Shown: positions 10,185 through 19,242, numbered from the stretch's first letter. The stretch is 64,000 nucleotides of DNA from Rhodococcus sp. NBC_00297 (GCF_036173065.1 NZ_CP108041.1:3227001-3291000), one strand, 5' to 3'. A program made the numbers and translations. Notes: a model not told the origin generated them from the sequence alone.

Positions 10185-11450
10185 ATGCGAGCACGAAGTC
10201 GGCAGATCGCGGTGGGGGCCGCGCTGACGTTGGTGGCCAGCGGTCTGGGTGTGCTGTCGGCACCGGTCGCGTCCGCGGAACCGTGCGGTGGTCTCGGTGG
10301 CCCCGGCTCGTCACTGCTGGGCGGCTTCTTCGGTAGCAGCGGATCGAGTGGCGGCGGGGGCAGCAACCCGCGCGGGACTCAGCAGCCGCTCGCCCCGATC
10401 CGCAGTGGGAACACACAGTCCGTGGGGTGGGTGACCGGACCTCTCAGCGCCAACAACACGTACGACCGTTTCGGCATCTCGGGTACCGATCTCGGCATCA
10501 GCTGGGACAACGGCGCAGGCCAGACGCTCATGGCGTTCGGTGACTCCTTCGGCAACTGCTCGGTGAACGGGCAGCAGTGGCGCAACAACCTGCTGCTGCG
10601 GTCCAGCGACGACAACCTCTCCGACGGCATCACCGTTCCCGACGCCGTGCCCGGCGACAGCGCGTCCGGCTCCATCGTCCTGCCGGCGACGCCTCGGTAC
10701 GCCGAGCAGATCGTCCCGACGCTGCGGTTGCCGGAGATCGAGGTGACCACCATCCCGACGGCCGCCATCGCCATCGACGGTGTGCAGTACCTGAACTACA
10801 TGTCCGTGCAGAGTTGGGGAGCGCCCGGCCGGTGGGTCACCAACTTCTCGGCCATCGCGACGTCGAGGGACAACGGGCAGAGCTGGACGACGGACCCGAT
10901 GACCATTCGCGTCAACAAGGGCGTCACGATTCCCGGTGTCGCTCAGGTCAACGAGGCCAACGGCCGATTCCAGATGAACGCATACGCCAAGGGTCCCGAC
11001 GGCTGGCTGTACCAGTTCGGAACGCCCAACGGCCGTTTCGGTGCAGCCTTTCTCGCCCGTGTGCAACCGGCGGACATCCTCGACCTGACGAAGTACGAGT
11101 ACTCCACCGGTGATGTCGCGCGCCCGTGGTCGACCGATGTCGCCGATTCGAAGAAGGTCGTCGACGAACCGGTCAGCGAGCTCAGCGTCTCGTGGAACGC
11201 GTACCTGAAGAAGTACGTGATGCTCTACGGCGATGAGAACCAGGGCTCGATCGTCGCCCGCACCGCCACGGATCCGCAGGGACCGTGGAGCCCGATGACA
11301 ACTCTGCTCGGGCGTGCGGAGACCATCGGCGGCGTCTACGCCCCGTACATCCACCCGAAGTCGAGCGGGCGTGACCTGTACTTCACTGCCTCGCGCTGGT
11401 CCGACTACAACGTGATGCTGTTGAAGACGGATCTCGATGCGCTGAAGTGA
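10185..11450 (+). CDS. secreted DUF4185 domain protein
   Basis: 421 aa with a Sec-type signal peptide: basic start MRARSRQ, hydrophobic core, and probable cleavage after APVASA. A Gly/Ser-rich linker at about residues 35-65 precedes a globular domain resembling five-bladed-propeller glycoside-hydrolase-like DUF4185 proteins of Mycobacteriales. Motifs include DLGISWDNGAGQTLMAFGDS near residue 105 and SAWSDY-like repeats towards the end (FTASRWSDYNVMLL). Function is not established; the fold suggests carbohydrate binding or hydrolysis at the cell envelope. A G-rich sequence (GTGGGGGTCGGAG) precedes the ATG. Confidence 0.8.
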   Translation: MRARSRQIAVGAALTLVASGLGVLSAPVASAEPCGGLGGPGSSLLGGFFGSSGSSGGGGSNPRGTQQPLAPIRSGNTQSVGWVTGPLSANNTYDRFGISGTDLGISWDNGAGQTLMAFGDSFGNCSVNGQQWRNNLLLRSSDDNLSDGITVPDAVPGDSASGSIVLPATPRYAEQIVPTLRLPEIEVTTIPTAAIAIDGVQYLNYMSVQSWGAPGRWVTNFSAIATSRDNGQSWTTDPMTIRVNKGVTIPGVAQVNEANGRFQMNAYAKGPDGWLYQFGTPNGRFGAAFLARVQPADILDLTKYEYSTGDVARPWSTDVADSKKVVDEPVSELSVSWNAYLKKYVMLYGDENQGSIVARTATDPQGPWSPMTTLLGRAETIGGVYAPYIHPKSSGRDLYFTASRWSDYNVMLLKTDLDALK

Positions 11451-11453
11451 CGG

Positions 11454-11777
11454 CTACTTCGGCGTGATGTGTTGTGCCGCTTCGCTGTCGGTGGACTCGT
11501 AGTTCCGACCCATCTCGGTGAAGGTGTCGGCGAGCGACGACGCGATCGCGATGTGCGCCTGAAGCAAGGTCGACAAAGACCCCGGCCCACCCACCGCGAG
11601 CTCGGAGTACTTGCGCGCCAGCGCCAGGCCGGAGGGGAGGGTGCCGAAGCCCTGTGCGAAGTCCTGCACTTGGATGGTCGACCTCACGGCGGTGATGCCT
11701 TCGGCGAATTCTGCGCACGCACGGGCACATCGCTCCGCGGCCTCCGTGGTTATTTCGAGCTCGTTCAACCCTGTCAC
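11454..11777 (-). CDS. EspC-like type VII secretion substrate
   Basis: 107 aa from a GTG at 11777, almost entirely helical and alanine-rich, with the proportions of the EspC/DUF2580 family. The ESX export signal YxxxD is present as YESTD at residues 93-97, at the end of the second helix where it is expected. It begins 10 bp after the stop of a DUF3558 lipoprotein, so the two are probably co-transcribed. A longer in-frame start at 11867 would place 30 unrelated residues before the helical domain and overlap the lipoprotein gene. Its stop is 3 bp from the convergent DUF4185 stop. Confidence 0.72.
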   Translation of the reverse strand: MTGLNELEITTEAAERCARACAEFAEGITAVRSTIQVQDFAQGFGTLPSGLALARKYSELAVGGPGSLSTLLQAHIAIASSLADTFTEMGRNYESTDSEAAQHITPK

Positions 11778-11787
11778 GGTGCCCCCG

Positions 11788-12285
11788 TCATGGTGGTGTC
11801 GCGCTCTCGAGAGCGCCTGAAATGCGCCTGGCTTCTGCGCAGTAGTCGCCGACAGTTGATGGATCACCCGCGTTTCTCACGGCGAACTCAATTGCCCCTG
11901 CGGTCGATGCGTACGCGATGTGGCAGGCCTCGTCGAGAGTTCCCGGCAGTTGCTGGAAGCTGAGCGCTGGGCGCCCGCCTATATCTATATCCTCTGGGTT
12001 CACGGATCGGCTGTCTCCGCGGAACTCTGATATCGCTGTGGTCGTCGACGAGATGGTCAGGACGAACCAGTCCTGCCGGAACGAGCAGTACCGCCAATGA
12101 CTGTTTCCCTGATCGAACTGACCCGAGTCGACAATCTCCGCGTTCACGCCCGCAGCCGCCACGGCGTCACTCGGAATGGTGCACGGATCCCACAGCTCCG
12201 CGACGGGTTCGCCCGAGACGCCGGGGGAGCAGGCGCCGCAGAACACGAGCGCAGCCACGGCCACCCCACCTCGAATCCATCGCAC
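11788..12285 (-). CDS. DUF3558 family lipoprotein
   Basis: 165 aa from a GTG at 12285. It has a short basic start (RWIRGG), a hydrophobic core and a lipobox-like LVFCGAC. The mature domain shows the DUF3558 pattern: ELWDPCTIPSDAV near the N-terminus, then SHWRYCSF and a C-terminal DYCAEA, with cysteines placed for disulphides. Such exported lipoproteins are common in Mycobacteriales; their role is unknown. It is followed by the EspC-like gene, an arrangement that suggests an envelope function linked to type VII secretion. The reading frame stays open far upstream, but only this C-terminal part has coding character. Confidence 0.75.
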   Translation of the reverse strand: MRWIRGGVAVAALVFCGACSPGVSGEPVAELWDPCTIPSDAVAAAGVNAEIVDSGQFDQGNSHWRYCSFRQDWFVLTISSTTTAISEFRGDSRSVNPEDIDIGGRPALSFQQLPGTLDEACHIAYASTAGAIEFAVRNAGDPSTVGDYCAEARRISGALESATPP

Positions 12286-12422
12286 TCGAACTTGGACGCG
12301 GTCAGCGGCCTGGCGGTTCCCATGCGGATCCGCGCGGGTTCTGGTCAGCCGCGCGCGGTCCAACCGGCGCGGGTGTCCGAACGGTGCTCGGATCCGCCGT
12401 GACCGCTGGCCGCGCAGCTCCC

Positions 12423-12645
12423 AGCACTGCGCGCAGGCCACGGACTTGCGCGTACTGCTGCACGGTGCGCGTCTGCGGCGCCGACCGACGCGCCGATCCG
12501 CGCGACCGTCAGCACCCCCGCTCACCACAACCGGCGCACCCGACCGGAGCGTGCGCGGACAAGCGAGCACCACCATCCGCTCACCGCCCAGCACCGTGCG
12601 CAGGCCACGTCCAGCGCGTACTGCCGCGCAGTGCGCGCCGGCACC
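12423..12645. repeat. imperfect direct repeat pair, about 55 bp each
   Basis: Copy 1 (about 12423-12478) and copy 2 (about 12590-12645) share AGCAC, GCGCAGGCCACG, GCGCGTACTG and GTGCGCG in the same order with small differences. This suggests a local duplication. There is no match to a known mobile element that I recognise. Confidence 0.5.
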
Positions 12646-12755
12646 CACCCGCCCCGCACTTACCCGCACCCACCCGCACCGCACCCACCCGCACCGCACC
12701 CACCCACCCACCCGTTCGCCCCCGCCAACCCCACACCCCCGCCCACCCGGCCCGG
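12646..12755. repeat. C-rich tandem tract; G-quadruplex-prone on the minus strand
   Basis: Nearly G-free on the plus strand. Two perfect 15-bp units CACCCACCCGCACCG at 12667-12681 and 12682-12696 run into CACCCACCCACCCACCCG at 12697-12714. The complementary strand therefore carries several GGG runs with 1-nt loops. It ends 13 bp before the start of the downstream oxidoreductase gene. Confidence 0.65.
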
Positions 12756-12768
12756 TAGCGTCGACACG

Positions 12769-15579
12769 GTGATCTCCGCCGAGGACTGCGCCCGCGCACT
12801 GCGCCGCGCGGGCCTCGACGACGTGCTCACCGATGGCACGACCCGCGCCGCCTATTCGTCCGACGCGTCGCTCTACCGCGTGCACCCGCTCGTCGTCGCG
12901 CGGCCCCGTCGCACCGAGGACATCGCGGCGGCCGTCGCGATGTGCCGCGAGACCGGGGTTCCGCTGACCATGCGCGGCGGCGGCACGTCCGTGGCCGGCA
13001 ACGCGGTGGGTACCGGGGTTGTGCTCGACGTCAGTCGGCACCTGAACCGGGTGCTCCACGTCGACCCCGAGGCGCGCACCGCGACTGTCGAACCCGGCGC
13101 CGTGCAGTCGGTGGTGCAGAAGGCAGCGGCGCAGCACGGGCTCCGGTTCGGTCCCGACCCGTCCACCTTCACGCGCTGCACCGTCGGCGGCATGATCGGG
13201 AACAACGCGTGCGGCTCGCGCACTCTCGGCTACGGCCGGACCTCCGACAACGTCTCCGCGCTCGACGTGGTGACGGGCAGCGGGGAGCAGCTGCACCTGC
13301 CGAGGGACACCACGTCTCCGACTCTCGATGCGCTGCGGCAGATCGTCGCCGGCGGACTCGGAACCGTCCGAACGGAATTCGGCATGTTCGGCCGCCAGGT
13401 CTCCGGCTACGCGCTGGAGAACCTGTTGCCGGAGAACCGTTTCGACGTCCGCCGGATGCTGGTGGGCAGCGAGGGCACGCTCGCGGTCACCACTCGCGCC
13501 ACCGTCGGCCTGGTGACGGAGCCGGCGTTCCGCATCCTCGTCGTTCTCGGGTACCCGGACATCGCCACCGCCGGTGACGCCGCGCCCACCGTCCTGACGT
13601 TCGCGCCCACGGCGTGCGAGGGCATCGATTCGCGCATCGTCGACGTCGTCCGCGAACGCCGCGGACCCCATGCGGTTCCGCCGCTTCCCGGCGGCGCCGC
13701 GTGGTTGTTCGTCGAGGTCGTCGGCGATACCCGCGAACAGGCCATGGACCGAGCCGACGCGGTCGCACGCGGCTGCGGAGCGGTCGACTCCCTGGTGGTC
13801 ACCGACGCGGAACGCGCCGCTCGGCTGTGGCAGATCCGAGCAGACGGCGCCGGACTCGCGGGGCGCAGTCCTGCGGGGTTGCCCGCACACGCCGGGTGGG
13901 AGGACGCGGCGGTACCGCCGGCCTCGCTCGGCCGATACCTGCGCGACTTCGACGACCTCATGACGCAGTACGGGGTGACCGGGCTGCCGTACGGGCACTT
14001 CGGTGACGGGTGCCTGCACGTGCGCATCGACCTGCCGCTCGACAAGCCCGGTGGGACAGGGGTGTTCCGCCGGTTCCTCGTCGACGCCGCCACGCTGGTG
14101 GCGCGGTACGGCGGGTCGTTGTCCGGTGAGCACGGCGACGGCCGTGCGCGCAGTGAGCTCTTGCCGCGGATGTACTCGGCGGACGCACTCGCGTTGTTCG
14201 GTGCCGTCAAGCATGCGTTCGATCCCGACGGCATCCTCAATCCCGGCGTGCTCGTGGATCCTCGACCTCTCAACGTGGATCTCCGCGTCCCGGCCGCGAA
14301 GCCTCGGACGCTGCTCGCGATGGCCTACGCCGAGGACGGCGGCGACTTCAGTCAGGCCGTGCACCGGTGCACGGGCGTCGGCAAGTGCCGCGCGGACACC
14401 ACCGGCACCAGCGGGGTGATGTGCCCGTCGTACCTGGCGACTCGGGAGGAGAAGGACTCCACCCGCGGGCGCGCCCGGGTACTACAGGAGATGATCAACG
14501 GCACCGACGTCACCGGCGGGTGGCGCTCGCCCGAGGTGCACGATGCCCTGGATCTGTGCTTGTCCTGCAAGGGATGTGCCTCGGACTGTCCGACCGGTGT
14601 CGACATGGCGTCGTACAAGGCCGAGGTGCTGCACCAGAGCTACCGACGTCGGCTACGCCCTGCGGCGCACTACTCGCTCGGGTGGCTCCCGCGCTGGGCT
14701 GCTGTCGCCGCTCGGGCGCCGCGCGCCGTCAACGCCGCGGCACGGCTTCCGGGTGTGGGTCCGCTGGCACTGCGGGCGGCGGGCATCGATCCGCGTCGCT
14801 CGATACCCGAATTCGCCCCGACGACGTTCCGGCAGTGGTTCCACGAATCGCACCGGCCCACGACCGGTGATCCCGTCGTGCTCTTCGTCGACTCCTTCAC
14901 CAATCACTTCACGCCCGAGGTGGGCCGGGCGACGGTGCGTGTGCTCAAGGCGGCGGGCTACCGGCCGCGGCTGACCGAGAAGCAGCAGTGTTGCGCTCTC
15001 ACGTGGATCTCGACCGGTCAACTGGACGCCGCGAAGCGCATCCTGGGACGCACCGTGGACGCCTTGACCGAGGCGTCGGACGGCGGTGTTCCCATCGTGG
15101 GTATCGAACCGTCGTGCACCGGTGTACTACGAAGCGACGCAACGGAACTGCTCGGCAAGGAGCGCGCCGCACAGGTCGCCGAGGCCACCCGCACGCTGGC
15201 CGAACTGCTCACCGAGCGCGGGTGGGAACCGCCGTCCCTGAACGGCCGAGAGGTAGTGGCGCAGCCGCACTGTCACCATCACGCCGTGATGGGCTGGGGC
15301 GCAGACGCGACTTTGCTCGAGAGAGCGGGCGCCGATGTGCAGCGCCTCGGTGGTTGCTGCGGGCTCGCCGGGAATTTCGGCGTCGAGAGGGGGCATTACG
15401 ACGTCTCGGTCACCATCGCCGGTCAGCAACTTCTGCCGGCGGTGCAGTCGGCGGCGGACACCGCGTCGATTCTGGCCGACGGCTACTCCTGCCGTACCCA
15501 GCTGTCCGATCTCACGGATCGCCGCGGTGAGCACCTCGCGCAAGTGTTGGCGAGCGCGTTGCCTGATGAGACGGAGTGA
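12769..15579 (+). CDS. FAD-linked oxidase fused to Fe-S (GlpC/CCG-domain) oxidoreductase, D-lactate/2-hydroxyacid dehydrogenase-like
   Basis: 936 aa, a GlcD-like flavoprotein fused to a GlpC-like electron-transfer domain. The FAD-binding residues GGGTSVAGNAVG and GMIGNNACGSRTLGYGR are in the first 150 residues; the C-terminal FAD-oxidase region contains YGHFGDGCLHVR and SGEHGDGRAR. Two ferredoxin-type clusters follow near residues 535-610 (CTGVGKC...CP, CLSCKGCASDCPTG), then two CCG-type motifs (KQQCCALTW, LGGCCGLAG). Family members oxidise D-lactate, D-2-hydroxyglutarate or glycolate at the membrane. The GTG at 12769 is chosen because the in-frame extension is only translated C-rich repeat. 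Confidence 0.85.
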   Translation: MISAEDCARALRRAGLDDVLTDGTTRAAYSSDASLYRVHPLVVARPRRTEDIAAAVAMCRETGVPLTMRGGGTSVAGNAVGTGVVLDVSRHLNRVLHVDPEARTATVEPGAVQSVVQKAAAQHGLRFGPDPSTFTRCTVGGMIGNNACGSRTLGYGRTSDNVSALDVVTGSGEQLHLPRDTTSPTLDALRQIVAGGLGTVRTEFGMFGRQVSGYALENLLPENRFDVRRMLVGSEGTLAVTTRATVGLVTEPAFRILVVLGYPDIATAGDAAPTVLTFAPTACEGIDSRIVDVVRERRGPHAVPPLPGGAAWLFVEVVGDTREQAMDRADAVARGCGAVDSLVVTDAERAARLWQIRADGAGLAGRSPAGLPAHAGWEDAAVPPASLGRYLRDFDDLMTQYGVTGLPYGHFGDGCLHVRIDLPLDKPGGTGVFRRFLVDAATLVARYGGSLSGEHGDGRARSELLPRMYSADALALFGAVKHAFDPDGILNPGVLVDPRPLNVDLRVPAAKPRTLLAMAYAEDGGDFSQAVHRCTGVGKCRADTTGTSGVMCPSYLATREEKDSTRGRARVLQEMINGTDVTGGWRSPEVHDALDLCLSCKGCASDCPTGVDMASYKAEVLHQSYRRRLRPAAHYSLGWLPRWAAVAARAPRAVNAAARLPGVGPLALRAAGIDPRRSIPEFAPTTFRQWFHESHRPTTGDPVVLFVDSFTNHFTPEVGRATVRVLKAAGYRPRLTEKQQCCALTWISTGQLDAAKRILGRTVDALTEASDGGVPIVGIEPSCTGVLRSDATELLGKERAAQVAEATRTLAELLTERGWEPPSLNGREVVAQPHCHHHAVMGWGADATLLERAGADVQRLGGCCGLAGNFGVERGHYDVSVTIAGQQLLPAVQSAADTASILADGYSCRTQLSDLTDRRGEHLAQVLASALPDETE

Positions 15580-15639
15580 CGTGTAACACTCGTCGAGGTG
15601 GGGTATGCCCTGCCGAAACAACCGTCCTGGGGGGACATC

Positions 15640-17025
15640 ATGGCTTTCGATCTGACGCTCACACCGGCCCAACACGAGTTGGTCGTTCGTGCTCACGACT
15701 TCGCCGAGAACGTGGTGCGGCCGGTCGCGCAGCACTACGACAAGGAGCAGGAGTTCCCGTGGCCGGTGCTGCAGGAGGCGGCGCGTGCCGGCTTCTACTC
15801 GCCGTTGTTCTACCGCGACCTCATCGGTGACCCGACAGGGCTCTCGCTGCCGGTGTTCATGGAGGAACTGTTCTGGGGTTGTGCGGGAATCGGTCTCGCG
15901 GTGGTGATGCCGGCGCTCGCGCTGTCGGCCATCGGCCAGGCGGCGACGCCGGAGCAGATGCTCGAATGGGCACCGCAGTGCTTCGGCACCCCGGACGATC
16001 TGAAGTTGGCAGCGCTCGCCATCTCCGAGCCCGAGGGCGGCAGCGACGTTCGCAACCTGCGGACCACCGCGCGGCAGGACGGGGACGACTGGATCATAGA
16101 CGGCCACAAGATGTGGATCGGCAACGGCGGCATCGCGGACGTCCACGTGGTCAACGCCAATGTGGACCCGGAACTCGGTCACAAGGGCCAGGCCCTGTTC
16201 ATCGTCCCCGGCGGGACCCCCGGACTGGAACTCGTGCGCAAGCTCGACAAGCTGGGGTGCCGTGCATCCCACACCGCGGAGCTGAAGTTCAACAGTGTCC
16301 GCATCCCCGGCGCCAACCTCCTGGGCGGCCTCGACAAGCTCGAGCACAAGCTGGCCAAGGCGCGCGAAGCGGAGAAGACCGGAATCAGAGGTCGCTCCGC
16401 CACTCTCGGAGCGCTCGAGCAGACACGACCGATGGTGGCCGCTCAGGCACTCGGAATCGCCCGTGCCTCCTTGGAGTACGCGACGAAGTACGCCAACGAG
16501 CGTGAGGCGTTCGGGTCACCGATCATCGACAACCAGGGCATCGCCTTCCCGCTGGCGGATCTCGCGATGCGGATCGACGCGGCGCGCCTGTTGACGTGGC
16601 GCGCCAGTTGGATGGCGGCCACGGGTGTCGCCTTCGAGCGCGGCGAGGGGTCGATGGCCAAGCTCGCCGCCACCGAGGTCGCGGTGGCCTCCACCGAGCG
16701 GGCGATCCAGACGATGGGCGGGTGGGGCTACATCACCGACCACCCGGTGGAGAAGTGGTACCGCGACGCCAAGCTGTACACCATCTTCGAGGGCACCAGC
16801 GAGATCCAGCGCGTCGTGATCAGCAATGCGATCGCGCAGCAGGACGGCGCTCCGCCGCTGCACGTACAGATGGATGCCGACGGGTCGGCGCTCAACAAGG
16901 CGTTCGGCCGCGGAACCGAGACGCGCACGAAGGTGATGGACAAGGCGATGGCGGCCAAGGACAAGGTGCCCGAGCCGGTCCTGCGCGGTGCCATGAAGTT
17001 CCTGCAGCCACCCAGCCGGAAGTAA
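15640..17025 (+). CDS. acyl-CoA dehydrogenase
   Basis: 461 aa flavoenzyme that makes the alpha,beta double bond of acyl-CoA. The ATG at 15640 follows the strong ribosome site GGGGGGAC. Family signatures include LAISEPEGGSDVRNLRTTAR in the middle domain and the C-terminal QTMGGWGYITDHPVEKWYRD. The conserved IFEGTSEIQR precedes a C-terminal extension of about 60 residues. An in-frame GTG 42 bp upstream is less likely. The neighbours do not form a complete beta-oxidation set, so the chain-length or branched substrate cannot be assigned. Confidence 0.88.
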   Translation: MAFDLTLTPAQHELVVRAHDFAENVVRPVAQHYDKEQEFPWPVLQEAARAGFYSPLFYRDLIGDPTGLSLPVFMEELFWGCAGIGLAVVMPALALSAIGQAATPEQMLEWAPQCFGTPDDLKLAALAISEPEGGSDVRNLRTTARQDGDDWIIDGHKMWIGNGGIADVHVVNANVDPELGHKGQALFIVPGGTPGLELVRKLDKLGCRASHTAELKFNSVRIPGANLLGGLDKLEHKLAKAREAEKTGIRGRSATLGALEQTRPMVAAQALGIARASLEYATKYANEREAFGSPIIDNQGIAFPLADLAMRIDAARLLTWRASWMAATGVAFERGEGSMAKLAATEVAVASTERAIQTMGGWGYITDHPVEKWYRDAKLYTIFEGTSEIQRVVISNAIAQQDGAPPLHVQMDADGSALNKAFGRGTETRTKVMDKAMAAKDKVPEPVLRGAMKFLQPPSRK

Positions 17026-17067
17026 CCCGACAGTTTCGAGGACCGTGCGTCGGGTACTGCCCTGCGC

Positions 17068-17586
17068 ATGGTCACCTCGGAACGCCCACAAGGCGTCGTG
17101 CCCGACCGCGGAGTCGCCCTGCCCGGCATCGTGCTCGGTGTGGGCCTGGGCGGTTTCGTCGACGGAATTCTGCTGCACCAGATTCTGCAGTGGCACCACC
17201 TGCTGAGCAGTTCGGGCGACGACAACATCGGCCTGCAGCCTTATCCCGTCGACACCGTCCACGGCCTCCAGATAAACACGCTGTGGGACGGCGTCTTCCA
17301 CACGGTCACCTGGCTCGCCGTACTACTGGGTCTCGGACTGCTGTACTCGCGTGTCACCGGATCGCGCGGGCGGGTGTGGGCGTCGCGAGTGCTGTGGGGG
17401 TGGGTTCTGGTCGGGTGGGGCCTGTTCAACCTGGTCGAGGGCATCGTCGACCACCACCTGCTGGGAATCCACCACGTTCGCAGCGGTCCGAATCAACTGT
17501 GGTGGGACCTCGGCTTCCTCGCCCTCGGTGTCCTCCTCATCGCCGGCGGCTGGCTCATGCAGCGCAGCGCACGTCGATCGCGATGA
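17068..17586 (+). CDS. DUF2243 membrane protein
   Basis: 172 aa with four predicted membrane helices. The DUF2243 signature is clear: PGIVLGVGLGGFVDGILLHQ, ILQWHHLLS, WDGVFHTVTW and GIVDHHLLGIHHVR, with many conserved histidines in or near helices that look like metal ligands. Function is not established. It overlaps the start of a CtaG-like cytochrome oxidase assembly gene by 4 bp. That coupling, together with the histidines, suggests a role in copper or haem handling at the membrane. Confidence 0.85.
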   Translation: MVTSERPQGVVPDRGVALPGIVLGVGLGGFVDGILLHQILQWHHLLSSSGDDNIGLQPYPVDTVHGLQINTLWDGVFHTVTWLAVLLGLGLLYSRVTGSRGRVWASRVLWGWVLVGWGLFNLVEGIVDHHLLGIHHVRSGPNQLWWDLGFLALGVLLIAGGWLMQRSARRSR

Positions 17587-18371
17587 TGCTCGCGCACGAC
17601 ACCCATCACGGCAGCGGTGGTCTCGGACCGGTCGTGATCCTCGTCGTGGTGGCAGCCGCGTATGTCGTTGCGGCGGAAAGCTGCAGGCATGAGCCGCGGG
17701 GATGGAACCCGTGGCGCACGGTGAGCTTCCTCGTCGGCATCGGGCTCCTCGTTCTCGCCGTGGTCCCCGCACTGTTGCCCTACCCGGACGGCGACTTCCG
17801 CGGCCACATGCACCAGCACCTGCTTCTCGGCATGTACGCGCCATTGGCGCTGGTACTCGGTGCCCCGATGACGTTGGTGCTGCGCTCGGTGTCGCCGCCG
17901 AACGGCCGTGCCATCGGCCATGTCCTGCGCTCGCGGCCGGTGCACGTGATAGCGAACCCGATCGTCGCGCTGGCCCTGAATCTCGGCGGTCTCGCGCTGC
18001 TGTACTTCACCCCGCTCTACGTGGCGACGACACACAGCGCGACGCTGCACCTCCTGGTGCACCTGCACTTCTTCCTCGCGGGGTGTCTGTTCGCGTGGGT
18101 CATCGCCGGCCTCGACCCAGCACCGCATCGGCCTTCGGTACCCACCCGACTCTGGATACTCGGGGCAGCGATTCTCGGCCATGCCGTCCTGTCGCAACTC
18201 ATCTACGCGGGACTCCTCGTCCAGATCCCGGTTCCCGCCGATCAGCGCCAGGGCGCCGGTGAGCTGATGTACTACGGCGGCGACATCGCCGAACTGCTTC
18301 TGGCGCTGGCGCTTCTGCTCACCTGGCGACCGGCACGACGTCGCGAAGAAACGCCAGCTGGTCGGCGATGA
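17583..18371 (+). CDS. cytochrome c oxidase assembly factor CtaG-like membrane protein
   Basis: 262 aa from ATG 17583 (ATGATG; the second ATG at 17586 is possible). Six or seven hydrophobic segments. Family features of Caa3_CtaG proteins are HMHQHLLLGMYAPLALVLGAPMTL (HMHQHLLLGMYAPL part is diagnostic), VHLHFFLAGCLFAWVIAGLDP and a C-terminal GDIAELLLALAL. Members are thought to help deliver copper to cytochrome oxidase. The gene is translationally coupled to DUF2243. Its last 53 bp overlap the 3' end of a convergent hydrolase gene. Confidence 0.85.
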   Translation: MMLAHDTHHGSGGLGPVVILVVVAAAYVVAAESCRHEPRGWNPWRTVSFLVGIGLLVLAVVPALLPYPDGDFRGHMHQHLLLGMYAPLALVLGAPMTLVLRSVSPPNGRAIGHVLRSRPVHVIANPIVALALNLGGLALLYFTPLYVATTHSATLHLLVHLHFFLAGCLFAWVIAGLDPAPHRPSVPTRLWILGAAILGHAVLSQLIYAGLLVQIPVPADQRQGAGELMYYGGDIAELLLALALLLTWRPARRREETPAGRR

Positions 18372-19233
18372 TCCGGGGGAAGAGCGGCTCGACGTACGGG
18401 TCGAAGTGACCACCCTCGTAGGTCACCACGGTGGCGCGCGGGATCTTTCGTGCGGTGCGCAGCGCGACGTCCGTGGGAGTGATGGCGTCCTCGGTGGCGA
18501 TCTGGACGAGGGCGGGGCACTGAATGTTCGCGGCGGTCTTCCCCGGTGAGTACAGGCCGATGTGGAGCAGGATGCGGGCGGCGACCGTCTCGGGGTAGTC
18601 ACCGGTCTGCAGTCCCGACGCCTCGAGAAGGCGGTCACGTCCCACCGCGGCATCGGGCGACACCATGGCGGCGACGGCACCCGGTTCGCCGATCGAGTCG
18701 ATGTAGCGAGGCTCGCGGCCGAGCAGAGCCCGGATCTGGTCCGAGAGGGCTGCCGGTGCGAGACGCAAGGTCTGGCGCAGGCCGGCGGAACGCACGGCGG
18801 CGATGCCGTCCACGTGCGGGACCTGCGCGATGATCGCGGCCAGTCGTTCGCCCGTGCCCGCCAGGGTGAGGACGTGGCCACCGCCGAAGGAGGTGCCCCA
18901 TGCGACGACGCGGTCGGGGTCGACGGCGTCGAGTCGCCGGGCGAAGGCCAGCGCGTTGCGCCAGTCCTCGAGCTGTCTGCGCACGTCCAGGAGCTGCCGT
19001 GGGGTTCCTTCGCTGTCGCCGAAGTGCCGGTAGTCGAACATCGCGACGACGTAGCCCGCCTGGACGAACTGGTCAGCGTAGGCGGGGAGGCGCAACGCGC
19101 GCACCGATCCGAAGCCGTGGGCCATGACGATGATCGGCGCGGAACCGTCGAGCCCGGCAGGTCGGAGGACCGAAATCGCGCAGCGATCGGAACCGGAGTC
19201 GAACCACAGGTCGTCGCGAACGGTGTCAGGCAT
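18319..19233 (-). CDS. alpha/beta hydrolase
   Basis: 304 aa serine hydrolase. Nucleophile elbow GTSFGGGH lies near residue 115; the oxyanion region is VMAHGFGSVRALRLPAYAD, and a candidate catalytic His is in YEGGHFDPYVEP near the C-terminus. The domain organisation resembles X-Pro dipeptidyl-peptidase/DLH-like hydrolases. It is transcribed away from a TetR gene. A good AGGAG site precedes the ATG at 19233, and this site overlaps one of two operator palindromes, so the TetR protein probably represses it directly. The substrate is unknown. Confidence 0.82.
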   Translation of the reverse strand: MPDTVRDDLWFDSGSDRCAISVLRPAGLDGSAPIIVMAHGFGSVRALRLPAYADQFVQAGYVVAMFDYRHFGDSEGTPRQLLDVRRQLEDWRNALAFARRLDAVDPDRVVAWGTSFGGGHVLTLAGTGERLAAIIAQVPHVDGIAAVRSAGLRQTLRLAPAALSDQIRALLGREPRYIDSIGEPGAVAAMVSPDAAVGRDRLLEASGLQTGDYPETVAARILLHIGLYSPGKTAANIQCPALVQIATEDAITPTDVALRTARKIPRATVVTYEGGHFDPYVEPLFPRIIADQLAFLRDVVPVAR

Positions 19234-19242
19234 GCGGGCTCC

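Larger units (their letters stand above)
12286..12768. other. 483-bp gap without a credible gene, repeat-rich
   Basis: Separates the lipoprotein from the FAD/Fe-S oxidoreductase. Open frames cross it only because of its skewed composition. It contains two imperfect direct repeats and a C-rich tandem tract, listed separately. No recognisable RNA gene or promoter was found. Confidence 0.55.

Noticed and set aside
12667-12714. possible CRISPR-like array
   Set aside because: The units are contiguous 15-mers without unique spacers, and no cas genes are present. It is a simple tandem repeat.
12176-12772. plus-strand open frame rich in Pro, Arg and His
   Set aside because: Composition follows the repeats, there is no ribosome site, and it overlaps the lipoprotein gene antisense.
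12286-14364. N-terminal 690 codons of a long minus-strand frame ending in the DUF3558 lipoprotein
   Set aside because: It runs antisense through the FAD/Fe-S gene and the C-rich repeats. Only the last 165 codons show a signal peptide and family motifs.
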